Source: Clostridia bacterium (lineage in GTDB: Bacteria > Bacillota > Clostridia > Oscillospirales > Acutalibacteraceae). Taken from it: a stretch of DNA of 64,000 nt. The stretch covers positions 1-64,000 of the forward strand of contig JAFTWE010000002.1 in the NCBI GenBank assembly GCA_017465465.1, written 5' to 3'. Positions 7,063-17,100 of the stretch are shown here, one piece after another; position 1 is the stretch's first letter; every line of letters starts with the position of its first letter. The position numbers and the translations under genes are program-made. Under the pieces are notes generated by a model. It searched no databases, was not told where the DNA came from, and saw only the letters and a program-made list of their open reading frames with translations.

Positions 7063-7857
7063 TTGGAAAATATCACATCAAAAAATAATGAAAAAATCAA
7101 GTCTGCAATCGCAATAAGAGACAGTGCATCTCAGCGCAAAAAGAACGGCAAATTCTTTTTGGAGGGTGCGCGCCTTTGCGGTGATGCGGCAATAAGCGGT
7201 GGAGATATTCTGCAGTTTTTTTTCACTGAAAAAGCAAGGGCTAAATTCCCCGAATTTTTTGAAAAAATTCTTTCTTCTGCAGGTGAAAGCTACTGCATAA
7301 GCGAAGAAGTCAGCCGTAAGCTTTCAGACACACAAAGCCCTCAGGGGATGTTTTGTGTTTGCAAAACCGGTGATAAAAATATATCTGCGGATAAAATTAA
7401 CCATAACGGTAAATATATTCTTCTGGAAAATGTGCAGGACCCTTCAAATCTCGGCGCTGTTGCAAGAACGGCTGAGGCAATGGGCGTTGACGGTCTTATT
7501 GTAAGCGGCGGCTGTGATATATATAACCCTAAGGCTCTCAGAGCTTGTATGGGTGCATTTTTCAGGCTGAATATTATTGAGTGCGGTGATATTATCAGAT
7601 TCATAAAATCAGCACAGGCCAAAGGAATGAAGGCTTTTGCTTCAACTCCAGACAGTGAAGCCGTAAAAATTACAGAGGTTGATTTTTCGGGCGGGGTAAT
7701 CTGCATTGTGGGCAATGAGGGTAACGGCGTAACCTGTGAAACAATGTCTGCCGCAGATGCAAAAATAACTATTCCTATGCAAGGCAGAGCAGAGTCCCTC
7801 AATGCCTCAACTGCGGCGGCAATTCTGATTTGGGAGATGGTGCGCCGTGGCGCTTGA
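7063..7857 (+). CDS. TrmH/SpoU family RNA 2'-O-methyltransferase
   Basis: SPOUT-class methyltransferase of 264 residues that would methylate a ribose 2'-OH of rRNA or tRNA with S-adenosylmethionine. N-terminal substrate-binding domain (RKKNGKFFLEGARL), then the three knot motifs: NVQDPSNLGAVARTA (motif 1), IVGNEGNGV (motif 2) and IPMQGRAESLNASTAA (motif 3). The target nucleotide cannot be assigned. Start at TTG 7063 follows AGAGGTG; an in-frame GTG at 7021 lies inside the upstream terminator stem. It overlaps dprA by 11 bases, so the two are probably translationally coupled. Confidence 0.9.
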   Translation: MENITSKNNEKIKSAIAIRDSASQRKKNGKFFLEGARLCGDAAISGGDILQFFFTEKARAKFPEFFEKILSSAGESYCISEEVSRKLSDTQSPQGMFCVCKTGDKNISADKINHNGKYILLENVQDPSNLGAVARTAEAMGVDGLIVSGGCDIYNPKALRACMGAFFRLNIIECGDIIRFIKSAQAKGMKAFASTPDSEAVKITEVDFSGGVICIVGNEGNGVTCETMSAADAKITIPMQGRAESLNASTAAAILIWEMVRRGA

Positions 7858-9034
7858 GCATTGGATACGGTATCAGCTGGCGTTAGGCGCAGGCTGCCGT
7901 AAAACGGGTGAAATGATGGCTTATTTCGGCTCAGCCAAGGAGCTTTTTGAAAGCGGCGAGTACGAATGGCGCATATCGGGAATATTCACCCCGTCACAAA
8001 TTGAAAAGCTGAAAAAGTCGAGCCTTGATAAGGCTTATGAGGTTATGGAAAATTGCTTTAAATATAATTGCAATGCCGTAACTCCCGATGAAAAACTTTA
8101 TCCCAGAATGTTAAAACCTCTTGACGATTTGCCCGCCGTGATTTATTATCAAGGGGAGTTAAAATTTTTAATTCATAAAATAGCTATTGCCGTTGTGGGC
8201 ACAAGAGAAGCTGATGAAAACAGCCTTGCCGTTGCCAAAAGCCTTTCGGCTTCAATCACCCGTTCAGGGGGAATTATTATTTCGGGCGGTGCGCTGGGTG
8301 TGGACAGTGCGGCTCATCTCGGAGCTCTTGAAGCACAGGGCAAAACCCTTGCGGTTATGGGTTGCGGATTCGGTACGGATTACCTCCAGTCCAATTCTGC
8401 TCTGCGTGAAAGAATTACTCAAAACGGTGCGCTTATCAGCGAATATCCGCCTCTTACACCTGCAAATTCACACAATTTTCCTGTCAGGAACAGAATTATC
8501 TCAGGCCTTTGCCACGCTACGGTTGTTATTGAGGCAGGGGTAAAAAGCGGCTCGCTTATTACTGCAGGTCTTGCTCTTGAGCAGGGGAGAGATGTTTACG
8601 CTGTTCCCGGTAATGTTATGAGCAATAAGTTCCTCGGCGTGCATAAGCTTATAAATGACGGCGCAAAGCCTGTGTTTTCGGCTTATGATGTGCTTTACCC
8701 TTATGCGGTAAAATATCCCAAGGCAATAGATATAAATAAAATTGAAAATGAGCTTCAGATGACTGATTCGGTGGAATATATCAACACCAAGAGCCGTATA
8801 GAAAAGAAAGAGGAGCCTTTTAACAAAGACGCTTTTGAGCAGGTGAAGGACCTCAGCGGAATTTCTGAGGATGCAAAAACAGTGTACGGAATTTTTGGTG
8901 ATGAGCCGATTCATATTGATGATATTGCAAGAAAGACGGCGATGGATTTTTCAAAAATCTTTTCAGCCGTAACTGAGCTTGAGCTGTGGGAGCTTATTGA
9001 ATCCCGCCCCGGAAAGCTCTATTTAAAAAAATGA
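7847..9034 (+). CDS. dprA: DNA-processing protein DprA
   Basis: DprA/Smf, 395 residues. It protects incoming single-stranded DNA and loads RecA during natural transformation, and is widespread even in species not known to be competent. A SAM-like N-terminus is followed by the Rossmann-like DprA fold: VGTREADENS, GGALGVDSAAH, SEYPP, HNFPVRNRIISGLCH, EAGVKSGSLITAG. The C-terminal ~70 residues (DEPIHIDDIARKTAMDFSKI) read as the winged-helix DML1 domain. Starts at GTG 7847 inside the 3' end of the trmH-like gene. Confidence 0.95.
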   Translation: MALEHWIRYQLALGAGCRKTGEMMAYFGSAKELFESGEYEWRISGIFTPSQIEKLKKSSLDKAYEVMENCFKYNCNAVTPDEKLYPRMLKPLDDLPAVIYYQGELKFLIHKIAIAVVGTREADENSLAVAKSLSASITRSGGIIISGGALGVDSAAHLGALEAQGKTLAVMGCGFGTDYLQSNSALRERITQNGALISEYPPLTPANSHNFPVRNRIISGLCHATVVIEAGVKSGSLITAGLALEQGRDVYAVPGNVMSNKFLGVHKLINDGAKPVFSAYDVLYPYAVKYPKAIDINKIENELQMTDSVEYINTKSRIEKKEEPFNKDAFEQVKDLSGISEDAKTVYGIFGDEPIHIDDIARKTAMDFSKIFSAVTELELWELIESRPGKLYLKK

Positions 9035-9047
9035 TAGGATGATGTTT

Positions 9048-11171
9048 ATGTCAAAACTGATTATCGTTGAGTCCCCTACAAAGGTTAAAACAATCAAAAA
9101 ATACTTAGGCAAGGAGTATGATGTTACTGCATCTATGGGTCACATCCGCGACCTTCCTGCCGCCCGTTTAAGTGTTGATATAAAAAATGACTTTGCCCCA
9201 AAATATGCTGTTATCAAGGGCAAGGAAAAGCTGGTTAAGGAGCTTAAAGAAAAGGTTAAAAACAGCGACGAAGTTCTTCTCGCAACCGACCCTGACCGCG
9301 AAGGAGAAGCCATTTCGTGGCACCTTGCGGCTCTTCTTGACCTTGATGTTAACGCTCAGAACCGCGTTACCTTCAATGAAATTACAAAGTCAGGTATTGA
9401 AAACGGAATGAAAGCCCCCAGAAGCATTGACCTTGATTTGGTTAACGCTCAGCAGGCAAGAAGAATTCTCGACCGCCTGGTTGGTTACAAGTTAAGCCCC
9501 TTTATTTCACAGAAAATCCGCCGAGGACTTTCTGCAGGCCGAGTTCAGAGCGTTGCGGTAAGGCTTATTGTTGACCGTGAAAATGAAATCAGAGCTTTTG
9601 TGCCTGAAGAATATTGGTCACTTGATGCCAAATTCACCGCCCCTTGCAGAAAGATTTTTTCAGCTTCATTTGTGGGCGATGAAACAGGCAAGGTTAAAAT
9701 CACAAACAAAGAGCAGGCAGATTCTTACATTGCCCGCCTTGACGGCGCAAAATATGCAGTAACCTCACTTAAAAAAGGAACAAGAAAAAAGAACCCGGCT
9801 CCTCCATTTATTACTTCAACTCTTCAGCAGGAGGCTTCAAGAAAATTAGGCTTCCAGTCACAGCGCACAATGCGCACAGCTCAGGAATTGTATGAAGGTA
9901 TTGATGTGGCAGGTATCGGCACCACCGGTCTTATCACTTATATGAGAACGGACTCCCTTCGTATTTCAGAAGAGGCAAGAGCCGCCGCAAATGAATATAT
10001 TGTATCAGCTTACGGTGATAAATATCTCCCCGAAAAGCCGAGATATTTTAAATCAAGAAGCAATGCTCAGGACGGTCATGAGGCTATAAGACCTGCTATT
10101 CCCTCGCTCACCCCCGAAAGAGTTAAGTCAAGCCTCACTTCCGACCAGTATAAGCTCTATAGCCTTATCTGGAAGCGCTTTATTGCTTCACTTATGGCTT
10201 CCTGCGTTCAGAACACCGTTAAGGCTGAAATCACAGGCGCAACTGACGAAGATATGTCAAAGGGCAGATTCTGCCTTTTCACAGCCGCAGGCTACAGCGT
10301 GAAGTTTGACGGATTTACCACTCTTTACGAAGAGGGTACAGACGATGAGGACGAAGAGGGCAACAAAAAGCTCCCCGAGCTCAGTCAGGGCGACAATGTT
10401 AAGCTCAAGGAGCTTCTTGGTAATCAGCATTTTACTCAGCCCCCTGCAAGATACACCGAAGCCTCTCTTATCAAGGCTATGGAAGAAAACGGCATCGGCA
10501 GACCAAGCACCTATGCCACAATTATCACAACAATTACAAAGCGTGAATATATAAAGCGTCAGGCTAAATTGCTTGTTCCCACCGAGTTGGGTGAGGCAAC
10601 CACAGGGCTTTTGAAAGAGCGCTTCCCCAAAATTGTAAATGCCAAATTTACGGCATCTATGGAAACACAGCTTGACGAAGTAGGCGAGGGCAAAGAGGAT
10701 TATATTCAGATGCTCCACACCTTCTATGATGAGTTTGACAAAACTCTTCAGAAGGCAAAGGATGATATGAAGGATGTTAAAATCCGCCTTGAAGAGGATG
10801 TTACCGATATCCCCTGTGAAAAGTGCGGACGGCTTATGGTTATTAAAACAGGCCGTTACGGTCGATTCCTTGCCTGCCCCGGTTACCCCGAATGTAAAAA
10901 TGCAAAGCCTCTTGTTACCAAAACAAACGCAAAATGCCCTAAGTGCGGTGCAGAGGTTATTGAAAAGAAGAGTAAAAAAGGCTACACCTTCTACGGCTGT
11001 GACAGTTGGCCCAAGTGCGACTTTATGACCTGGGATAAGCCTACTGATGACAACTGCCCCAACTGCGGAAAATCTCTTTTCAAGCGCAAGGGCGGATTGC
11101 TTGTTTGCCTTGATGAAAGCTGCGGCTTTGAAAAGAAGGCAGAGCGTAAGACTAAAAAGAAAGAAGATTAA
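9048..11171 (+). CDS. topA: DNA topoisomerase I (type IA)
   Basis: Relaxes negative supercoils by breaking one strand through a 5'-phosphotyrosine link. 707 residues. TOPRIM domain at the N-terminus (KLIIVESPTKVKTIKKYLG, then DPDREGEAISWH). The active-site region is GLITYMRTDS with catalytic Tyr at about residue 298. The C-terminus carries three zinc ribbons: CEKCG...CPGYPEC, CPKCG...CDSWPKC and CPNCG...CLDESC. Start at ATG 9048 follows AGGA by 8 bases; the ATGs at 9039 and 9042 overlap that site. It lies 13 bases after dprA and 2 before trmFO, an order common in Firmicutes. Confidence 0.97.
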   Translation: MSKLIIVESPTKVKTIKKYLGKEYDVTASMGHIRDLPAARLSVDIKNDFAPKYAVIKGKEKLVKELKEKVKNSDEVLLATDPDREGEAISWHLAALLDLDVNAQNRVTFNEITKSGIENGMKAPRSIDLDLVNAQQARRILDRLVGYKLSPFISQKIRRGLSAGRVQSVAVRLIVDRENEIRAFVPEEYWSLDAKFTAPCRKIFSASFVGDETGKVKITNKEQADSYIARLDGAKYAVTSLKKGTRKKNPAPPFITSTLQQEASRKLGFQSQRTMRTAQELYEGIDVAGIGTTGLITYMRTDSLRISEEARAAANEYIVSAYGDKYLPEKPRYFKSRSNAQDGHEAIRPAIPSLTPERVKSSLTSDQYKLYSLIWKRFIASLMASCVQNTVKAEITGATDEDMSKGRFCLFTAAGYSVKFDGFTTLYEEGTDDEDEEGNKKLPELSQGDNVKLKELLGNQHFTQPPARYTEASLIKAMEENGIGRPSTYATIITTITKREYIKRQAKLLVPTELGEATTGLLKERFPKIVNAKFTASMETQLDEVGEGKEDYIQMLHTFYDEFDKTLQKAKDDMKDVKIRLEEDVTDIPCEKCGRLMVIKTGRYGRFLACPGYPECKNAKPLVTKTNAKCPKCGAEVIEKKSKKGYTFYGCDSWPKCDFMTWDKPTDDNCPNCGKSLFKRKGGLLVCLDESCGFEKKAERKTKKKED

Positions 11172-11173
11172 CA

Positions 11174-12487
11174 ATGAGTGATGTACTTGTTGTCGGTGGA
11201 GGATTGGCAGGCGTTGAAGCCGCATGGGCTCTTGCTAACAGAGGGTTTAAGGTAACCCTTGCGGAAATGAAGCCCCATAAAAAATCCCCTGCTCACAAAA
11301 GTGACAATTTAGCTGAGCTTGTCTGCTCAAATTCCCTTAAGGCAGAGCGACTTGGTTCTGCGGCAGGGCTTTTAAAGGCAGAAATGGAGCTCTTAGGCTC
11401 AATCTGTGTGGAATGTGCCAAAAAGACCAAGGTCCCTGCAGGCGGAGCGTTGGCGGTGGACAGAGATGAATTTTCCCGTTTGATTACAGAAAAAATTCAC
11501 TCTCACCCCAATATTACCGTTGAAAGCCGTGAGGTTGAAAAAATCCCTGACGGCAATGTGATTATTGCCGCAGGCCCACTTGCAAGTGACACTCTTGCAG
11601 AGAATATAAAAGCTCTTTGCGGAGGAAGCTTAAGCTTTTTTGATGCCGCCGCACCTATTGTAACTGCAGACAGTATTGATATGGAAAGTGCCTTCACCCA
11701 GTCGCGCTATGACCGCGGCGGTGAGGACGATTATATAAACTGCCCTATGAATAAAGAGGAATATGAGGCATTTTATGAGGCTCTTATTAACGCAGAAAGT
11801 GCTGAGCTTCACTCTTTTGATAAAAAGAAGGGTGTTTATGAGGGCTGTATGCCCATTGAGATTATGGCATCCCGCGGGGCAGATACAATGCGTTTCGGTC
11901 CGCTCAAGCCGGTTGGTCTCCGTGACCCCCGTACAGGTCACAGACCCTGGGCAGTGCTTCAGCTTCGCAAAGAAAATGCCGACGGCTCAATGTATAACCT
12001 TGTAGGCTTTCAGACTAATCTTAAGTTCCCTGAGCAGAAAAGAGTATTTTCTATGATTCCTGCTCTTAAAAATGCCGAGTTTGTCCGCTACGGTGTTATG
12101 CACAGAAACACTTTTATTGATTCACCCCGACTTCTCCAAAGTGATTTTTCTTTCAGAGGCCGTGAAAATCTGTTTTTCGCAGGGCAGATGACAGGTGTTG
12201 AGGGCTATATGGAGTCTGCCGCCGCAGGAATTATGGCAGGGCTTAATATGGCACTTAGATTAAAGGGTAAAGAAACAGTGACCTTCCCCGATTTTACAAT
12301 GATTGGAGCGCTGAGCCGATATATAAGCGACCCGACTGTTAAGGATTTTCAGCCAATGGGTGCAAATTTCGGCGTACTGCCGCCTTTACCCGAAAAAATA
12401 AGAGATAAAAAACTGCGCTATGAGGCGCTTTCTCAAAGAAGTATGGACTATATGAGAAAGGAGTGTGCAAAATTTAATGAAGTTTGA
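11174..12487 (+). CDS. trmFO: FADH2/folate-dependent tRNA (uracil-54-C5) methyltransferase TrmFO
   Basis: Makes ribothymidine (T54) in the T-loop of tRNA with methylenetetrahydrofolate as carbon donor and FADH2 as reductant. 437 residues, normal family length. N-terminal FAD-binding motif VVGGGLAGVEAAW, then EMKPHKKSPAH and LVCSNSLKAERL, both typical of TrmFO rather than GidA. C-terminal GQMTGVEGYMESAAAGI is the second flavin-binding block. Begins 2 bases after topA and overlaps rnc by 11 bases. TrmFO instead of SAM-dependent TrmA is normal for Firmicutes. Confidence 0.96.
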   Translation: MSDVLVVGGGLAGVEAAWALANRGFKVTLAEMKPHKKSPAHKSDNLAELVCSNSLKAERLGSAAGLLKAEMELLGSICVECAKKTKVPAGGALAVDRDEFSRLITEKIHSHPNITVESREVEKIPDGNVIIAAGPLASDTLAENIKALCGGSLSFFDAAAPIVTADSIDMESAFTQSRYDRGGEDDYINCPMNKEEYEAFYEALINAESAELHSFDKKKGVYEGCMPIEIMASRGADTMRFGPLKPVGLRDPRTGHRPWAVLQLRKENADGSMYNLVGFQTNLKFPEQKRVFSMIPALKNAEFVRYGVMHRNTFIDSPRLLQSDFSFRGRENLFFAGQMTGVEGYMESAAAGIMAGLNMALRLKGKETVTFPDFTMIGALSRYISDPTVKDFQPMGANFGVLPPLPEKIRDKKLRYEALSQRSMDYMRKECAKFNEV

Positions 12488-13154
12488 AGAATTACAGAAG
12501 AAAATCGGCTATAAATTTAAAAATACAGATTTGCTTGAAACTGCTTTGACACATTCTTCTTATGCCAATGAAAACGGTGTTTCAAGGGTTGAAAGCAACG
12601 AGCGCCTTGAATTTCTCGGTGACTCGGTTTTAGGCATTATCACAGCCGAAAATTTTTATATGCATTATAGAAATCTTCCCGAGGGAGATTTAACCAAGCT
12701 TCGTGCGGCAACGGTTTGTGAAAAGAGCCTTAGTGAGTTTGCCCGTGAGCTTGATTTGGGCAAATATCTGCTTCTCGGCAGAGGTGAAATCTGCACCGAG
12801 GGCTTTAAAAGACCGTCTATTTTGGCAGATGCCTTTGAGGCATTGATTGCGGCAATTTACCTTGACGGAGGAATGGATGCGGCAAAGGGATTTGTTTTAA
12901 AATACATAGAAGACGCGGTTAAAAAGCACAGAGGATTTAAAGACCACAAAACTGTTTTGCAGGAGGTCATTCAAAGAAATCCCGGTGAAACAATTGAATA
13001 TGTTCTTGTGGGCGAATCAGGCCCTGACCACGATAAACGCTTTGAGGTTGAGGTTCACCTTAATTCAAATGTTATCGGCAGAGGAATAGGCACAAGCAAA
13101 AAGAAAGCCGAACAGCTTGCCGCCAAAGAAGCGTTGGAGCTGATGGGGCTTTGA
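12477..13154 (+). CDS. rnc: Ribonuclease III
   Basis: Double-strand-specific endoribonuclease that processes rRNA precursors and other structured RNAs as a dimer. 225 residues. The catalytic domain carries the signature NERLEFLGDSVLG, with the metal-binding Glu/Asp later in DAFEALIAAIYLDGG. The C-terminal ~75 residues (HKTVLQEVIQR to GTSKKKAEQLAAKEAL) are a double-stranded RNA-binding domain. ATG 12477 is preferred over GTG 12465, because the AAAGGAG at 12457-12463 is too close to the GTG. Overlaps trmFO by 11 bases and the next gene by 4. Confidence 0.97.
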   Translation: MKFEELQKKIGYKFKNTDLLETALTHSSYANENGVSRVESNERLEFLGDSVLGIITAENFYMHYRNLPEGDLTKLRAATVCEKSLSEFARELDLGKYLLLGRGEICTEGFKRPSILADAFEALIAAIYLDGGMDAAKGFVLKYIEDAVKKHRGFKDHKTVLQEVIQRNPGETIEYVLVGESGPDHDKRFEVEVHLNSNVIGRGIGTSKKKAEQLAAKEALELMGL

Positions 13155-14155
13155 AGCATATAACAGTAGGGCTGTTTGTGCCTCACAAGGGCTGCCCTCA
13201 TCAATGCAGCTTTTGCAATCAGAAAAGTATATCGGGTCAGTTAAATGGGCTGACTCCCGAGGATGTTCACAGCGCCGCAAAAAAAGCTATGGAAAATCCT
13301 GAGCTGAAAAATGCCGAAATTGCTTTCTTTGGTGGCAGTTTTACTGCAATAGAAAGAGGTTATATGCTCTCTCTTTTGAAGGCGGCGGCAGGCTACATTG
13401 ACGGCGAAAGGTTCAAGGGAATAAGAATTTCCACCCGCCCCGATTGTATTGACGGTGAAATCTGCTCGATTTTAAAAGAGTATAAGGTAACTGCCGTTGA
13501 GCTTGGCGCTCAGAGTATGAGCGATGAAGTGCTTTTTTTAAATCACAGAGGTCACTCCTCTCAGGATGTTGAAAATGCAGTTAAAATGCTGAAATCCTAC
13601 GGCTTTGAAACAGGGCTTCAGATGATGACGGGGCTTTATGGCTCAGATGAAGACGAAAGCCTTGAAACAGGCAGAAAAATTATTGCTCTCAAGCCCGATA
13701 CCGTGAGAATTTACCCAACGGTTGTGCTCCAAAATACTCATCTTGCCGAGCTTTACAAAAGGGGAGAATATGTTCCTCAGACGGTGGAGCAGGCGGCAGA
13801 AATCTGCTCAAAATTGCTTTTGATGTTTCACGAGGCAGGCATCCGCGTTATCCGCGTAGGGCTTCACTCAGGGGGCAATGTGGAGGAAGGCTACCTGGCA
13901 GGGGCATATCATCCTGCATTTAAGGAGCTTTGCGAGAGCAGAATTTATCTTAATAAAATATTTAATGAATTGAAAAATAAACCTGTCACACAGGGGATTA
14001 TTTATGTTCCCAAAGGGGCAACCTCTCAGTCTGTGGGGCAGAAAAAACAAAACTTGAAATTACTGCAGGAAAAAGGTTATAATCTGACTGTTAAAGAAAG
14101 TATAGATTTAGAAAAATATCAGGTACTTGTAAAGGAAAACGCTTATGATACTTAA
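13151..14155 (+). CDS. Elp3-like radical SAM protein lacking the acetyltransferase domain
   Basis: Radical SAM enzyme of 334 residues. The cluster motif is GCPHQCSFCNQ (C-x3-C-x2-C), at about residues 14-23, followed by FFGGSFTAIE and STRPDCID, which is the pattern of the Elp3 radical SAM domain. Elp3 itself continues into a GNAT acetyltransferase domain; here the protein ends after the barrel, so full tRNA wobble-uridine carboxymethylation cannot be assumed. The reaction is unknown. A gene of this type between rnc and smc is recurrent in Clostridia as far as I recall. Overlaps rnc by 4 and smc by 11 bases. Confidence 0.82.
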   Translation: MKHITVGLFVPHKGCPHQCSFCNQKSISGQLNGLTPEDVHSAAKKAMENPELKNAEIAFFGGSFTAIERGYMLSLLKAAAGYIDGERFKGIRISTRPDCIDGEICSILKEYKVTAVELGAQSMSDEVLFLNHRGHSSQDVENAVKMLKSYGFETGLQMMTGLYGSDEDESLETGRKIIALKPDTVRIYPTVVLQNTHLAELYKRGEYVPQTVEQAAEICSKLLLMFHEAGIRVIRVGLHSGGNVEEGYLAGAYHPAFKELCESRIYLNKIFNELKNKPVTQGIIYVPKGATSQSVGQKKQNLKLLQEKGYNLTVKESIDLEKYQVLVKENAYDT

Positions 14156-17100
14156 AGCACTTGAGATGCAGGGGTTCAAATCGTTCCCCGACAAAACTGT
14201 TTTTAATTTTAATAACGGAATAACCGCCGTTGTAGGCCCTAACGGCTCAGGTAAAAGTAACATTGCCGACGCTGTCCGCTGGGTTTTGGGTGAGCAATCT
14301 ACCAAAAATCTCCGAGGCTCTAAAATGGAGGATGTTATTTTCGGCGGCACAAAAATCCGCAAGCCCTTGGGCTATGCGGAGGTTACCTTGCGCCTTGATA
14401 ACAAAGACCGTTCTTTGAACTGTGACAGCGATGAGGTTGCCGTTACCAGAAGATATTACCGCTCAGGTGAAAGTGAATACCGCCTTAATGCCGAAGCTGT
14501 CCGCCTTCGTGATATTCACGAATTATTTATGGATACAGGTCTTGGCCGTGACGGCTATTCAATGGTCAGCCAGGGCAGGGTTGCCGACCTTATTTCTTCC
14601 AAATCAGGTCAGCGCCGCGATATGCTTGAAGAGGCGGCAGGTATTTCTCATTACCGTTACCGCAGAAGTGATGCAAACCGCAGACTTCAGCAGGCAGAAG
14701 AAAATATGGTGCGCCTTCGCGATATTCTTTCAGAGCTTGAAAGCCGTGTAGGTCCTCTTAAAATTCAAAGCGAAAAGGCGCAGAAATTTTTAGTTCTTGC
14801 CAAAGAAAAGAAAAATCTTGAAATCGGCTTGTGGCTTCATACCATTGAGTCATCTAAAAAGAAGCTCAAGGAGCAGGAGGACAAGCTCTCCATAGCCAAG
14901 GCACAGTATGACGATGTTGAAAATCAGCTTGAAGCAATCCGTGATGAAATGGATTCTGCTGTTGCCGCAGGTCAGGATATCAATATAAGAATTGAAGAAA
15001 TCCGCAAAAACCGTCAGCTCTGGGAGGAGCAGGCCGCTCAGAAGGAATCGGTTATTGCTGTTGAGAAAAATACTATTGAGCATAATCTCAATACAATAGA
15101 ACGCCTTAAAAAGGATGTCAGTGAAGCAACCGACACCGAGCAGTCCCTTGAAAATCAGCTTAAAGAGGGCACAGATATTATCGAAAAAATCCTCGGTGAA
15201 ATTTCACAGAAAAAGGCAGAGCTTGATTCAGCCAACGCTAAAATCAACTCCGTTAAGCTTGAAAATTCCGAATTTGCCGAAAAGCAGGCAGATATTTCTC
15301 AAAAAATTGCCGAGCTTACAAATGCCATTGCAGAAAAGAGAATTGACGAAACCACAGCCGTTTCATCTATTGAAGAAATTTCTGCCAGAATTTCAAACAT
15401 TGACGGCGTTCTTTCTTCAAGAGCCGATTATGTAAATCAGCTTTCTGAAAATGCAGAAAAATGCTCTTCTGAGCTTGAAGAAATCAAAGCAAAAGCCGCT
15501 GAAATTGCCAACGCAGTTGCAGGCTATAATATGAGAGTTCAGTCAAGGAGCGAAAAGGTGCAGAGCCTTAAGGCAGAAATTGACGCCAAAACTCTTGAAA
15601 TTCATCAGAAAACAGGCCGTATCCACATTCTTGAAGATATGGAAAAGAATATGGAGGGCTATTCTGGCAGTGTTAAGGCTGTTATCCGTGAGGGTAAGGG
15701 CGGAACTTTGCGCGGTATTCACGGCACACTTTCTCAGCTTATCAGCGTTAGCGGTGAATATGCCGTTGCTGTTGAAACAGCTCTGGGCAACGCGGTGCAG
15801 AATATCGTTACCGATAATGAAAACGATGCAAAGCGTGCTATCAACTTCCTTAAGGAATCAAAGGGCGGCCGTGCAACATTTTTACCGCTCACATCTGTTA
15901 AGGCAAAGGATTTTACAGAAAAAGGTCTTGATGATTGCTATGGCTTTGTTGATATGGCAGACAAGCTTCTTGACTACGACCCCAAATACAGTGAAATTAT
16001 AAAATCCCTTCTTGGCAGAACTGCCGTTGCAGAGGATTTGGACAGCGCCGTTTCAATGGCAAAAAGATATTCCTACCGCTTTAAGATTGTTACTCTTGAC
16101 GGTCAGGTTATCAATGCCGGCGGTTCAATCACAGGCGGTTCAAGAGGTCAGAATGCCGGTATTCTTAACCGAGGCAATGAAATTGACAAGCTCAATTCAG
16201 CCGTTAAAAAGGCTCAGGAGGATATTGAGGCTGTTAAATCTGAATATAAACGCCTCAGCGAGGAGCTGTCTCTTGCTCAGGCAGAGCTTGACGCCTCACA
16301 GTCAGACCTTACAAGAGCCCAGGAGGATATTATCAGAAAAGAGAGCGAATATGAGCTCGTTCAGGGTAAGCTTGACACAGCCAATGCCGCATTAGAGGAG
16401 CTTCGCAGAGAAAAGCACCGTTCCTCTCAGCGTATAGCCGAGCTTGAAGATATGAAGGCAGTTGCTCTTTCTGAAATTGAAAAATTAAACGGTGAAATGA
16501 AAGCCCTTCGTGCAGATATGGAAAATGCTTCTCAATCCCGTGAAGAGCTTGAAGCCCTCAAGGAAGAACTTGCTCAGAAAGAAGCTCAGATTAACCTTGA
16601 CATTCTTGCTCTTGAAAAGGATGCACAGGCCCGCCGTGAGGCTATGGAAATTCTTCGCCACCGTATGGCAGGCCACGAGGGAAGAGTTGAAGACCTTAAC
16701 AGTGAAATCAACTCAATTCTCGATATAAACAAAGAAATTGAAGAAAAAATTGTTGAGCTTACAGCAATCGCTCAGGAACTTCACGAAAAGGCAAAGCAGG
16801 CAAGCGTGCAGATTGAAGAGCTCACACAGCAGCATTCTGACTGCGACGCAAGAGATGCAAAGCTTCGCATTGAAGAGCGTATGAAAACCGCAGAAAGAGA
16901 AAAAATCAGCGGCGAGCTTGCCCGACTTGAAGAGCGTAAGCTCACTATGGAAAAGCAGCTTGATGACGCGGTTAATAAGCTTTATGATGAATATCAGCTT
17001 ACAAAGCGTGAGGCAGAGGAGCTTAATATTGTTATTGAGGACCACGCTCAGGCCAACCGCCAGCTTCAGGAAATCAAGGGCAAAATCAGAGCCTTGGGCA

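Noticed and set aside
10257..11225. 322-residue open frame on the minus strand
   Set aside because: It lies wholly opposite topA, has Leu/Phe/Cys-rich composition and no family likeness. A shadow of the topA codons.
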